Position numbers and translations under genes: made by a program
In this document: piece after piece, positions 1-7,083 of the stretch
Layout of the letters: the number at the start of each line of letters is the position of its first letter
Numbering within the stretch: the stretch's first letter is position 1
NCBI GenBank assembly: GCA_036389715.1
Contig: DASVWH010000200.1
Coordinates: 1-15,447, forward strand
DNA length: 15,447 nucleotides
DNA from: DASVWH01 sp036389715
GTDB taxonomy: Bacteria; Acidobacteriota; Blastocatellia; Pyrinomonadales; Pyrinomonadaceae
Reading direction: 5' to 3'
The notes under the pieces: model-generated
What the model was told of the DNA's origin: nothing
Databases searched by the model: none
The model's input: the letters and a program-made list of their open reading frames with translations, nothing else

Positions 1-612
1 GAGAGAGTCGGCGGCGAACCGGCTCGGCGTGACTATCAGATCGGCCAGGAGGTGCTCGCCGTCTTCGAGGGCCAGCTCGTGCTCGGTCTTTCTCTGTCGC
101 GCGTCCTCCCATTCGGGGAAGCGTTCTGTGAGCTGCACGGCGACGCGGGCGAAGGCTCGCGGGTGGGCGATGCTGCGGTCGAGGATGAAAGGCTTTCCCT
201 GCGCCTTCGTTCTCCCGGCCAGGATTTGCGAAGAGGTATCGAAGCCTATCACGGCATCCGCGTCCGTGATGGCCCGCTCGGGAATCCCTCTTTGGAAATT
301 TTCGTTCCGCTCTTTCAACGCTTCGCCCGCACGTCCTCCGCGCCTGCGCGCACGCCACCATGCGCCGATTTCGAGCGACGGGTAGCAGTGTAATTTTCCG
401 CCCGGCACGTCATTCAACAAACGATTCTGCCACTGCCTCTCCATTTTCAGGAGCGAGGCGCAGGGCTTGAGCAGTCGTGCCAGATTCGATTCGGCTCTCA
501 CGGCAAGGCCTGTGTAAAAGCCGCTCAGGCAACCGCGAATCGCCAGCTCCCTCGCCAACCGCAGAGAATACTGCGTGCCCGGATGGGCCAGTAAAGTGTT
601 GGGTTCCTGCAC
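1..612 (-). CDS. Glycosyltransferase, GT-B fold (family 4-like), N-terminal 204 residues; 3' end outside the window
   Basis: I translated this by hand: an uninterrupted minus-strand frame runs from a GTG at 612 to the window edge, and the stop is not present. The product opens MQEPNTLLAHPGTQYSLRL, with the HPGTQYS block at residues 10-16 seen at the N-terminus of many GT-B glycosyltransferases. It continues with VIGFDTSSQIL (121-131), where an acceptor-domain Rossmann strand would be expected, and ends in ADLIVTPSRFAADSL (190-204), the usual end of the N-terminal GT-B domain. The donor-binding domain is therefore missing. The GTG shares its first G with the TAG stop of the upstream methyltransferase (TAGTG), which implies translational coupling; I see no strong Shine-Dalgarno. 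It probably transfers a sugar onto the cluster's glycan in the cytoplasm. Donor and linkage cannot be told. Confidence 0.85.
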   Translation of the reverse strand, partial: MQEPNTLLAHPGTQYSLRLARELAIRGCLSGFYTGLAVRAESNLARLLKPCASLLKMERQWQNRLLNDVPGGKLHCYPSLEIGAWWRARRRGGRAGEALKERNENFQRGIPERAITDADAVIGFDTSSQILAGRTKAQGKPFILDRSIAHPRAFARVAVQLTERFPEWEDARQRKTEHELALEDGEHLLADLIVTPSRFAADSL

Positions 613-1478
613 TAGCTCATCACCGCCGCGGCCAGCAGCTCCGCGCCGCTCAAGTCACAGCTCAACGACTCGCGGAAATTCCAGGCCGAGAGCTGTGCGG
701 TCGAGTAGGGCGAGCTGGCCAGCAAAAGAGGGCGCTCACGGAAGACGTGCCGGTAATACTTTTCCTGCAACACGTTCGGGTGGACCATTCCCCAGGACTT
801 ATGAAACGCCTGCCAGTTGGAGCTTCTGTAAGCCAGCGAGCCGTTGGGCGTGAACGCGATGAAGAGCCCGCCCGGCCTGACCATGCTCTGCGCCAGCCGA
901 ATCGCTTCCCGCAGATCGGGCAGATGCTCAAGGACGTGCGCGGAAAAGAAGACATCAAAGTCCCCGCCGAGTTCCCGAAAATCAGAGACGGTTTTCACGC
1001 CGAGCTTCTCGGCAGCATAGGCGCAGCGCGGCCTGGAAATCTCGAACGCCTCGACATCGTATCCGGCCCGCATCAGCTGGTATGAGCCGTACCCCCAGGA
1101 GCACCCGTAATCGAAGATTCTGCTTCCCTCTCCGACACGCAGGGCCTGCAAGACATCCAGATAGACGGAGTAGCTGGCCGCGGCATCACGAAAGTCCGTC
1201 TCCTTCAGGCGGCGCAGCTCCTCATCCGCGGGCAGCTCCGTCGTAAAGCCTTCCGCATAGTCCGTCTGGTAAAAGTCATGGCTTTCCTGCCGGGCATCTG
1301 TCGGAGTGCGATACAGCAGCGAGCAGTGCGAGCACTCGACCAGCTCCGTGACTCCGGCCTTGCGATCAATGACGGAGCCCTCGCTGCTGCCGCAGCCCGG
1401 ACATCTGGATTGATGCCCACCGGCCCGCTTCTGTAATGACCGCGCGAAGTAGCCAAGCTTGGAAGAGACTCTGCTCAA
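612..1478 (-). CDS. Class I SAM-dependent methyltransferase with N-terminal zinc ribbon
   Basis: The 288-residue product has two parts. An N-terminal CPGC (Cys26, Cys29) and CSHC (Cys49, Cys52) form a zinc-ribbon-like knuckle. A Rossmann methyltransferase domain follows: motif I FDYGCSWGYG (122-131), an acidic residue ending the next strand (AFEIS, near 146), HVLEHL (181-186) and MVRPGGLFIAFTPN. This layout is common in Methyltransf_23-type enzymes of sugar and polysaccharide clusters. The frame is open upstream to an ATG at 1667, but those 63 codons translate to proline/arginine-rich sequence overlapping the preceding gene. I prefer the TTG at 1478, which forms a TTGA overlap with the upstream stop and has GGAG 8 nt upstream. 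The likely role is methylation of a sugar or precursor of the exported glycan. Whether it is an O- or C-methyltransferase is unresolved. Confidence 0.85.
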   Translation of the reverse strand: MSRVSSKLGYFARSLQKRAGGHQSRCPGCGSSEGSVIDRKAGVTELVECSHCSLLYRTPTDARQESHDFYQTDYAEGFTTELPADEELRRLKETDFRDAAASYSVYLDVLQALRVGEGSRIFDYGCSWGYGSYQLMRAGYDVEAFEISRPRCAYAAEKLGVKTVSDFRELGGDFDVFFSAHVLEHLPDLREAIRLAQSMVRPGGLFIAFTPNGSLAYRSSNWQAFHKSWGMVHPNVLQEKYYRHVFRERPLLLASSPYSTAQLSAWNFRESLSCDLSGAELLAAAVMS

Positions 1479-2239
1479 GCCTTGGTCTCCGTCGCGCGTG
1501 CCTGCGGGCGCAGGGGCTTGGCTGCCTTCACGTAGATGCTGATGCCCCTGTCCGGCGAAGTCCGGCTGAACCAGGGCCAGAGCGGCCAGACCAGGAGAAA
1601 GAGCGGGGCAGCCGCCAGGGTGCCCAGGGCGTTGTTGACGGGCCAGACGAGACCGTCGCAGGCGCAAACGACGGCCGGGCCGACTCCGTCGAAGGCCAGG
1701 ACTTCGAGCCCCGCTTCGAACAGCATCTCTGCGTAAGAGCCGCGATCATAGCCCTGCCGGACGTGCCACCCGTCCTCCTCGCGCGAGGGCTCGATGTTCG
1801 CGTTATAGCGATGCAGTTTGTTCGGGGCGCAGAGGTGCAGGACGCCGCCGGGCCTGAGCCATTCGGAGAAACGATTAATCATGTACTGGCCGCGCATCAG
1901 GTGCTCAATCGTTTCGTAGCAAATGATCTCATCGAAGGTTTCCGGCGGGTAGTCCAACTCGTACAGATTTCGATGGATGAAGTTGAGCCTTCCCGTCCGG
2001 GCCTGTTTCTCGAAAAACCTCTTCGCCTTCTCGATTGAATCCGCCTCGAAGCTGACGGCGTCCACGTCCGCGCCCGATTTCCAGGCCAGGTACGAGAAAT
2101 AGCCGTTGCCGCAACCGGCGTCCAGAACCCGCCTCGCGCCCTTGCGCCAGTATGAGCAGAGCGACGCCCTCGAACGCGTGTGAATATCGAAACCCGGAAA
2201 GAGCAGACGCCGTCCGAGCCGCGAAACGACTTTCTTCAT
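1475..2239 (-). CDS. Class I SAM-dependent methyltransferase (UbiG-like) with C-terminal hydrophobic segment
   Basis: The 254-residue product has textbook class I motifs: VLDAGCGNG (motif I, 38-46), FDEIICYETIEHL (102-114) and WLRPGGVLHL (127-136). The catalytic domain ends near residue 185. After it comes a long hydrophobic stretch (about 186-225) with CAC at 192-194 and the run APLFLLVWPLWPWF, long enough for one or two membrane passes. A basic tail follows. This suggests a methyltransferase held at the inner membrane near the lipid-linked glycan (inference). The ATG at 2239 lies 10 nt after the stop of the acyltransferase gene, with a weak GAAG upstream. The 3' end overlaps the zinc-ribbon methyltransferase by 3 nt (TTGA). 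The substrate is unknown. Confidence 0.88.
   Translation of the reverse strand: MKKVVSRLGRRLLFPGFDIHTRSRASLCSYWRKGARRVLDAGCGNGYFSYLAWKSGADVDAVSFEADSIEKAKRFFEKQARTGRLNFIHRNLYELDYPPETFDEIICYETIEHLMRGQYMINRFSEWLRPGGVLHLCAPNKLHRYNANIEPSREEDGWHVRQGYDRGSYAEMLFEAGLEVLAFDGVGPAVVCACDGLVWPVNNALGTLAAAPLFLLVWPLWPWFSRTSPDRGISIYVKAAKPLRPQARATETKA
1487..1490 (-). promoter_or_regulatory. Ribosome binding site of the zinc-ribbon methyltransferase gene
   Basis: GGAG on the minus strand lies 8 nt before the TTG at 1478, within the last codons of the preceding methyltransferase gene. It supports the TTG start and the TTGA overlap over the far-upstream ATG at 1667. Confidence 0.5.
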
Positions 2240-2249
2240 GCGTGCATCT

Positions 2250-2873
2250 TCACGAGTATAAGGGCTTGCCTTCCGCTCCGAGTTCGTTGACGGGAGCGGC
2301 CGTTACGGGGGCGGACGTGCACCGCAACAGCTTCGCCGGGACGCCCGCAATCACAGACCCGGACGGGAAGCTCTTGGTCACGACGGCCCCGGCCCCGACC
2401 ACGCAATTGTCTCCCAGCTCGACATCTTTCAGGATGACGGCCTTCGCCCCGATCCAGCAGCGGTCGCCTATCCTGACGCGCCCGGCCAGCATGGGCTCTG
2501 CCGCCGGGAGCAGTCCCGGCCCGAAAGCGTGGTTGGAATCCGTGATGTAAATTCCGGGGCCGAACATATTATCGCTCCCGATCTGGACCAGGCCGCAGGC
2601 GTCAATCATCACGTCACGGTTAAAGTAGTTGCGGTCCCCGATGCGTATCCGCACGCCTTCGTAATCCGCATCCATGGGCCAGAGCCAGCACCCTTCGGTC
2701 AGAGCATTATGACTCCCAAGCTCGATCTGCGAGAGACGCCTGCAACGAATCGCTTCCATCCGGTTGCGGCGTCCGGCCCGCAGTCCCAACAGGCGATAGA
2801 CCGAGAGGCGAATCCGGCTCATCAACCCGCGCGGGGACTTAAGGAGAACGGGCTCCAGGCGAAAGAGGCTCAT
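2250..2873 (-). CDS. Left-handed beta-helix acyltransferase (WcaF/LacA/Maa type)
   Basis: The 207-residue product has hexapeptide repeats in two blocks: about 75-110 (IRIGDRNYFNRDVMIDACG and onward) and about 132-170 (VRIGDRCWIGAKAVILKDV onward). It closes with the typical IAGVPAKLLR (175-184). His115 in TDSNHAFG is the expected catalytic base of the family, which uses acetyl-CoA or another acyl-CoA. The fold normally works as a trimer in the cytoplasm. The first 45 residues are basic and lie outside the repeats, as in colanic-acid-type O-acetyltransferases. The start ATG overlaps the stop of the preceding glycosyltransferase gene (ATGA), so the start is well fixed. The probable role is O- or N-acetylation of a sugar of the cluster's glycan. 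The acyl group and position cannot be told. Confidence 0.9.
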   Translation of the reverse strand: MSLFRLEPVLLKSPRGLMSRIRLSVYRLLGLRAGRRNRMEAIRCRRLSQIELGSHNALTEGCWLWPMDADYEGVRIRIGDRNYFNRDVMIDACGLVQIGSDNMFGPGIYITDSNHAFGPGLLPAAEPMLAGRVRIGDRCWIGAKAVILKDVELGDNCVVGAGAVVTKSFPSGSVIAGVPAKLLRCTSAPVTAAPVNELGAEGKPLYS

Positions 2874-3724
2874 AGGCTGCCGGCGCGTGCGCGCCTCTGA
2901 AATTCGCGGAAGGCGCTTCTGCTGACGGGCGTTCGCGTCGAGAGCAATTGCGGGAGCGCCTTCAAGAACATCATCATTCCGTCCAGGCCCGCCCGCGTCA
3001 GCCTGTTCGAGAGGGAGAAGCGAAAATGACTGACCATTTTTCCGGGCAAGAGCCAGAACAACATCGGGGCCGGACAGCGCCGCAGGGCGAAGACCAGATC
3101 GTTGCAGACGCCCGAACGATGCTGTGCCTTGAGGTCGCGCGCCTCCATCGCTTTGTCGTGCCAGACGTGGACGCCGGGCAGGAACATCACTTCGTGGCTG
3201 CGGTCGAGCAACTGGACGCAGAGGTCCTTCTCCTCCCCGCCGTAAAAGCCTGGGCTCGGCGTGTAATAGTTGACCTCCCTGACGGCCGAGAGACGCAGCA
3301 GGTGGCCGCAGCCGATGAACATGTGCGTCTTGCGGGGCGCGCTGCGCTCGCGGCGCTCCGGCTTATCCGGCGACAGGATGTCATAGGCCAGCGCGGCGAT
3401 TTCGGGTCGCTCGCGCAGGACTCGCACGCCCCTGGAAAGCTCGTCGCCCTCGATGAACCAGGCGTCGTCGTCGAGACTGAAATAGAGCGCCGCGTCCGTC
3501 TCACGCATCATCCGGTTGCGCGCGGGCAGGTAGCCCTGCGGCTCTTCGACCCGATACCAGCGCACCTGCGGAAAGCGCTCGCGCAGCGCCTGCGTTTCAT
3601 CCCTCGAAGCATCATCAAAGACCGCAACCTCTTTGTCCGCATAGTCTTGCCGCAAGGCGGATTCAATCGCCTGCGGCAGAATCGAGGCCCTATCCCGCGT
3701 CGTAATTCCGATTAAGACCTTCAT
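2870..3724 (-). CDS. Family 2 glycosyltransferase (GT-A)
   Basis: The 284-residue product opens KVLIGITTRDRASILPQAI, the standard GT2 nucleotide-sugar-binding start. It continues with VFDDAS (35-40), SLDDDAWF (83-90, carrying the metal-binding DxD-type aspartates) and GGEEKDLCVQLL (162-173), the usual place of the catalytic ED acid. HVWHDK follows at 186-191. The C-terminal part contains a moderately hydrophobic stretch (PAPMLFWLLPG) and a basic tail, consistent with work at the inner leaflet. Both ends are fixed by ATGA overlaps: the start with the upstream GT2 stop, the stop with the downstream acyltransferase start. Donor sugar and linkage are not predictable from sequence alone. Confidence 0.92.
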   Translation of the reverse strand: MKVLIGITTRDRASILPQAIESALRQDYADKEVAVFDDASRDETQALRERFPQVRWYRVEEPQGYLPARNRMMRETDAALYFSLDDDAWFIEGDELSRGVRVLRERPEIAALAYDILSPDKPERRERSAPRKTHMFIGCGHLLRLSAVREVNYYTPSPGFYGGEEKDLCVQLLDRSHEVMFLPGVHVWHDKAMEARDLKAQHRSGVCNDLVFALRRCPAPMLFWLLPGKMVSHFRFSLSNRLTRAGLDGMMMFLKALPQLLSTRTPVSRSAFREFQRRARAGSL

Positions 3725-4671
3725 GCCTGCGATGAACTCTTACCCGTGAAGAGAGAGCCGAGCGCGGCCAGCTTGCCGTAGAGCACGGCCGGTAAATCAA
3801 CCCAGCCACGCCCGCGTGTTAACAACGATGCTATCCCGAAGGCTTCGAGCAGCGTCAGCTTCAGATAATCTGTGGGACGCGTCCGGCCCAGAATGCGCGT
3901 CATCAGGAAGTGGCGATTGACCAGCTCCATCCGCGCCAAACGCGATGCTCCCTGCTTGTAATCACCGGGCTGGCTGTCGTGAAAAATCCGCGCCAGCCGG
4001 GCGTTCGCCAGCTTCCACTCGCGCCCGACCAGGAGCGAGAGGCAGAGGTCTTCCATCATCGAGTAGCCTGTGAAGTGCGGCGGAAAGAGTCCGTCTTGGG
4101 GCAGCGCCTCGCGCCGGTAGAGCGTGCACGTCGTATTGAGCCATTCGACCGGCACGACCTCCGGCAGCTCCGGCCTGTCCTCCGGCAGCAGGTTCAGGGC
4201 CGGGCCGATACACTTGCCCGCGTAAGTCTCCTGCCGCGAGCCGTGCAGGAGACGAAAGACCGTCCGGCTGACGCGTCCCGGCGGAAAGTATCGCTGGTTT
4301 GTAATCATCGCGCTGACCCCGCCGAGCCGCTCGTCGCCGCACAAAGCCTGCCAGAGCCGCGACAGGCAATCGTCCTCGAAGATGATGTCGTCGTCGAGAA
4401 ACATGATGACCGGATGGTTAGCAAACTTAAACGCCTGGTTACGCTGCGCGGCTGCGCCGGTTTCCTCCGCCCTGCGGTAGACGAGCGCCGTCGCGAGGCC
4501 CTCGATTTTCGCCGAGCACAATTGCCCGGTCTCGTCTCCGGCCGAAGCATCAACGACGATCATCTCCGCTGGCTGCACGGCCTGCCGCGCCAGGCTCTCA
4601 AGCATTCGCCCCAGCGCCAGCCTTCGATTGTAGGTCGGAAGCAACGCCGAAACGGGAATAATCTCTGGCAT
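3721..4671 (-). CDS. Family 2 glycosyltransferase (GT-A)
   Basis: The 316-residue product has GT2 signatures LLPTYNR (10-16), MIVVDAS (37-43), FLDDDIIF (91-98, DxD region) and MMEDLCLSLLVGR (205-217), where the catalytic acid is expected. About 100 residues of basic, partly hydrophobic C-terminus follow, with LTLLEAFGIASLL at 272-284 perhaps lying on the membrane. It is a different GT2 subtype from the next gene downstream: the motifs align but the rest does not look like a recent duplicate. The ATG at 4671 is the first in-frame start after a 182-nt gap and has no clear Shine-Dalgarno. The stop overlaps the next start (ATGA). It probably extends the lipid-linked glycan. Confidence 0.92.
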   Translation of the reverse strand: MPEIIPVSALLPTYNRRLALGRMLESLARQAVQPAEMIVVDASAGDETGQLCSAKIEGLATALVYRRAEETGAAAQRNQAFKFANHPVIMFLDDDIIFEDDCLSRLWQALCGDERLGGVSAMITNQRYFPPGRVSRTVFRLLHGSRQETYAGKCIGPALNLLPEDRPELPEVVPVEWLNTTCTLYRREALPQDGLFPPHFTGYSMMEDLCLSLLVGREWKLANARLARIFHDSQPGDYKQGASRLARMELVNRHFLMTRILGRTRPTDYLKLTLLEAFGIASLLTRGRGWVDLPAVLYGKLAALGSLFTGKSSSQA

Positions 4672-4853
4672 TTAAAGTCTGGCTCGCAACTCAAGTCTGC
4701 CCGGCAATTTTGCCGTTAAGCCTTAGCCGCTAAACAATTTATGGCTCGCGCCGGACGCGCGCGGCCGTCCTTCGGCTGCCCGCCTTTCAAGCTCTACCTT
4801 GCGGGCACGCGCTCTTTCAAACTCTTCACCGCGGCTCGAAATATCAGGGCGGC
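4672..4853 (-). other. Longest intergenic gap in the cluster (182 nt), with small inverted repeats
   Basis: All other junctions in the window overlap or are about 100 nt or less. In the direction of transcription the gap holds three items. GGACG/CGTCC arms lie at 4766-4770 and 4753-4757. A perfect TTAGC-C-GCTAA inverted repeat lies at 4723-4733. A hairpin with 5-bp CGGCA/TGCCG arms and a 4-nt loop lies at 4702-4715, about 30 nt before the GT2 start. No T-tract follows any of these, so I do not call a terminator. I see no convincing -35/-10 pair. A 44-codon frame crosses part of the gap (see findings). Confidence 0.6.
4702..4715 (-). repeat. Small perfect hairpin upstream of the GT2 gene
   Basis: CGGCA and TGCCG arms are separated by a 4-nt A/T loop (6-bp arms if the loop is closed to 2 nt). 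It lies 30 nt upstream of the ATG at 4671 in the transcribed leader. It could affect mRNA stability or initiation, or be chance. There is no poly-T run downstream to support a terminator. Confidence 0.35.
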
Positions 4854-6131
4854 TCAAGGCATTGATGCTGCGCCCGCCTCTTTGAGATAGTTGATGAACT
4901 GTCGCTGAATAACGGCCGGGTCGAAATCGCGCGCCCCCGCCTCCAATGCCCGGCGGCCCAGCTGCTCGCGCAAGGCGGCCGACTCCTTCAACTGCCGGAG
5001 GGCCGCGGCCCATTGCGCGGGGTCGTCTCCGGTCACGACCAGCGCCGCCTGCTCGTGCCGTAAGCCCCACTTAATCCCTGCCACGTATTCGGGGCCGACC
5101 ATCAGGATCGGCATTCCGAGCGCCAGGTACTCCGGCAGCTTGCTCGGGAAAGAGGTCTTGTACAGGTCCCTGTATCTTTCGTTATCCGGCCAGCAGTAAG
5201 GCAGGATGACGGCGTCGCACTGACGCTTGATTTTGGCCCAGGTCTCGTCCGGCGGGGCATAGCCGCAGTATGTCACCACGTCGGCAGCGCCCCAGGTCCA
5301 ATCGTCGCCCGAATAGACGCGCAGGCACGCGCCCGCCTCTCTAAATGCGGGCATCATGTCATGAAGCTGCGGGCCCCTGCCGTAGGCCGTCGTCCCCGCG
5401 TAGCCGACCGTCAGCAGGCCCGGCTGCTTCAACTGCCGTGTCTCAGCCAGAGGGCGCGGCGTGAGCTTCTCGGAACGCTTCGGATAGAGGACATCTCCGG
5501 TCACGCCGAACTCCTCGTTTAAGTAATCGCTCATCTCAGGGCTGACGCAGAGCCGCTTGGAGGCAGAGCGGTAGACTTCGCGCTCAAGCCGCCGCTGTCG
5601 CCCGCGCGCCCAGCCGTAGACCTTCTCGAATATCCCCGGAAGATCGAAAATAAGCAGCCCCAGCGGCAGCCCGTGCGCGCGCGCGAACCTGTATGCCAGG
5701 TGGTAATAGGGATGCTCCTCCATCACTGTCAGGACCATCTCCGGCCGGAAATCCCCGAGCAGCTTTTCAACAGCGCCGGTTCCGAAGGTCGGCATGAGCC
5801 CGACGGCGCGCAACGAGCGCACGAGCCTGGAGAGGCGCGTCCGGTTGAGCCTTTGCAGCGGAAGCCCGAGCGTTTGATAGCGACAGTCTAAGCGCTCGGC
5901 GCGCGGGTCCGGGGCCGGGCCGACGACCAGCAGCCTCTCGGCCGGATAATGTTCGAGCAGGCGCTGAAGCAGCAGCGAGCCCGCCCGCCCGCTTTCGGGA
6001 ATCTGCTGCGAGATAACCAGCAGGTTCGGCAGTTCACCGGCCCGCGCGGAATCCTCCCGTGCAAAGCCCTCCGGGCAAGCCTCTTCGAGCACGGGGCTCG
6101 GGCCGCCGCTCTTAGAGAAGATTATAGACAT
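4854..6131 (-). CDS. GT-B glycosyltransferase (family 4-like)
   Basis: The 425-residue product has a first Rossmann-like domain beginning at LPNLLVISQQIPESGRAG (34-51) and running to about 215, ending with RLCVSPEMSDYL (193-204). The second domain starts at LLTVGYAGTTAYGRG (239-253). It contains CDAVILPYCW (305-314) and TSFPSKLPEYLALGMPIL (326-343), which corresponds to the donor-binding loop of GT-B enzymes (usually E-x7-E or S-x-PSK-xxEYLA-G). The ~33 residues before the first strand are not part of the fold, so a start further in is possible (a GTG at 6092). I keep the ATG at 6131, which has GGA nearby and overlaps the epimerase by 20 nt. Donor and acceptor are unknown. Confidence 0.87.
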   Translation of the reverse strand: MSIIFSKSGGPSPVLEEACPEGFAREDSARAGELPNLLVISQQIPESGRAGSLLLQRLLEHYPAERLLVVGPAPDPRAERLDCRYQTLGLPLQRLNRTRLSRLVRSLRAVGLMPTFGTGAVEKLLGDFRPEMVLTVMEEHPYYHLAYRFARAHGLPLGLLIFDLPGIFEKVYGWARGRQRRLEREVYRSASKRLCVSPEMSDYLNEEFGVTGDVLYPKRSEKLTPRPLAETRQLKQPGLLTVGYAGTTAYGRGPQLHDMMPAFREAGACLRVYSGDDWTWGAADVVTYCGYAPPDETWAKIKRQCDAVILPYCWPDNERYRDLYKTSFPSKLPEYLALGMPILMVGPEYVAGIKWGLRHEQAALVVTGDDPAQWAAALRQLKESAALREQLGRRALEAGARDFDPAVIQRQFINYLKEAGAASMP

Positions 6132-7083
6132 GACGCATCCAGTCTGCGGTCAGGCTCATCCCTTCCGCCAGACTGTAGGTATTGCTGTGTCCGAGGTCGC
6201 GTATGCATTTGGAGTTATCAACCATCTTGGTTCGGGTCGTTAAGACCTCGGATTCCCTGTGCTGCGCGAGCGCCGGGTCCGCGTTCGTCACTTCCAGAAC
6301 CACCCTCGACAAATCCTCTATCGAATGCAGGCTGTTGCCGCCGATGTTGTAGGTCTCGCCCGGCTTGAAATTGTCTACGATGTTGGAGAGCGTGTTGACC
6401 GTGTCGGCCAGGTAGGTGGAGGTCCGCGCGTGGCCGCGAAAGACCGTCCAGGGCAGGCCGTGCAGGGCGCAGTAGAGAAAGCGGCAGTTGACGGAACGAT
6501 AAGGGCTGTAGTATTCGCCCGGCCCGTAAGTATTGAAGAGGCGGACGACGACCGTCTCCGTCTCATACTGCAAGCCGGAGTTGCGAATCTGCATCTCGTT
6601 GACCCACTTGGTCATGGCATAGTCGTTTAACTGCCGGACCTCGTACTCGTCCATCACTGTCTCGACCATCAGGCCGGGCCAGTCGCCGTAGACCTCCGAC
6701 GATGAAAAGTGAATCAGCCTGAACCTGAGCCGCTCCTGCAAACGGATGATGTTTTTCGTGCCGATGGCATTGGTGCGCCAGAGCGTCTCGTAAAAATCCT
6801 CGCCGTTCCAGCGGCCGAACTCGGCTGCGCAGTGAAAGACATAATCGAAGGGGCCGGTTCTCTCAAAGACCCTTTCGAGCTGGCGAAACTCGCCGACATC
6901 GCACCTGGCATAGAGCGGCAGCTCGACATCAGTGCCGATGCTGAAGCCTATCTCGTCCGGCTGGTGCGCCAGGTCGCAGGCGACGACGTGCTGCCCGCGT
7001 TTCCTCAACTCTTTGACGAGGCCCGCGCCGACAGTGCCGAGCCCCCCTGTGACAAGAATGTTCATATCCGTACGGGTTTTCAC
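6112..7083 (-). CDS. NAD-dependent epimerase/dehydratase (extended SDR)
   Basis: The 323-residue product has the NAD(P) glycine motif TGGLGTVG (12-19), Asp37 at the end of the second strand (ACDLA, favouring NAD), HCAAEFG (84-90), FSSSEVYG (126-133) and the catalytic YAMTK (155-159, YxxxK). RLFNTYGPGE (181-190) and ETYNIGG (243-249) are typical of nucleotide-sugar epimerases, 4,6-dehydratases and decarboxylases. All catalytic elements look intact. It should convert an NDP-sugar in the cytoplasm to a donor for the neighbouring glycosyltransferases; which sugar is not decidable here. The start is either the GTG at 7083 (GTGA overlap with the upstream stop, AGGA 9 nt upstream) or an internal ATG at 7065, six codons in. 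I chose the GTG because of the coupling. Confidence 0.92.
   Translation of the reverse strand: MKTRTDMNILVTGGLGTVGAGLVKELRKRGQHVVACDLAHQPDEIGFSIGTDVELPLYARCDVGEFRQLERVFERTGPFDYVFHCAAEFGRWNGEDFYETLWRTNAIGTKNIIRLQERLRFRLIHFSSSEVYGDWPGLMVETVMDEYEVRQLNDYAMTKWVNEMQIRNSGLQYETETVVVRLFNTYGPGEYYSPYRSVNCRFLYCALHGLPWTVFRGHARTSTYLADTVNTLSNIVDNFKPGETYNIGGNSLHSIEDLSRVVLEVTNADPALAQHRESEVLTTRTKMVDNSKCIRDLGHSNTYSLAEGMSLTADWMRHVYNLL

Noticed and set aside
29..393. Two plus-strand frames at the left edge
   Set aside because: The minus strand here encodes a continuous GT-B glycosyltransferase N-terminus with HPGTQYS and VTPSRF motifs, which explains the region better.
1479..1667. Upstream extension of the zinc-ribbon methyltransferase to an ATG at 1667
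   Set aside because: The extra 63 codons lie inside the preceding gene and read as out-of-frame sequence; the TTG at 1478 has GGAG and a TTGA overlap.
2948..4719. Two long plus-strand frames (2948-3715 and 3910-4719)
   Set aside because: They mirror the two GT2 genes, whose motifs and ATGA overlaps are unambiguous. The products look like typical antisense shadows.
4753..4770. Possible rho-independent terminator
   Set aside because: The stem is only 5 bp with an 8-nt loop and no T-tract follows, so I do not call termination.
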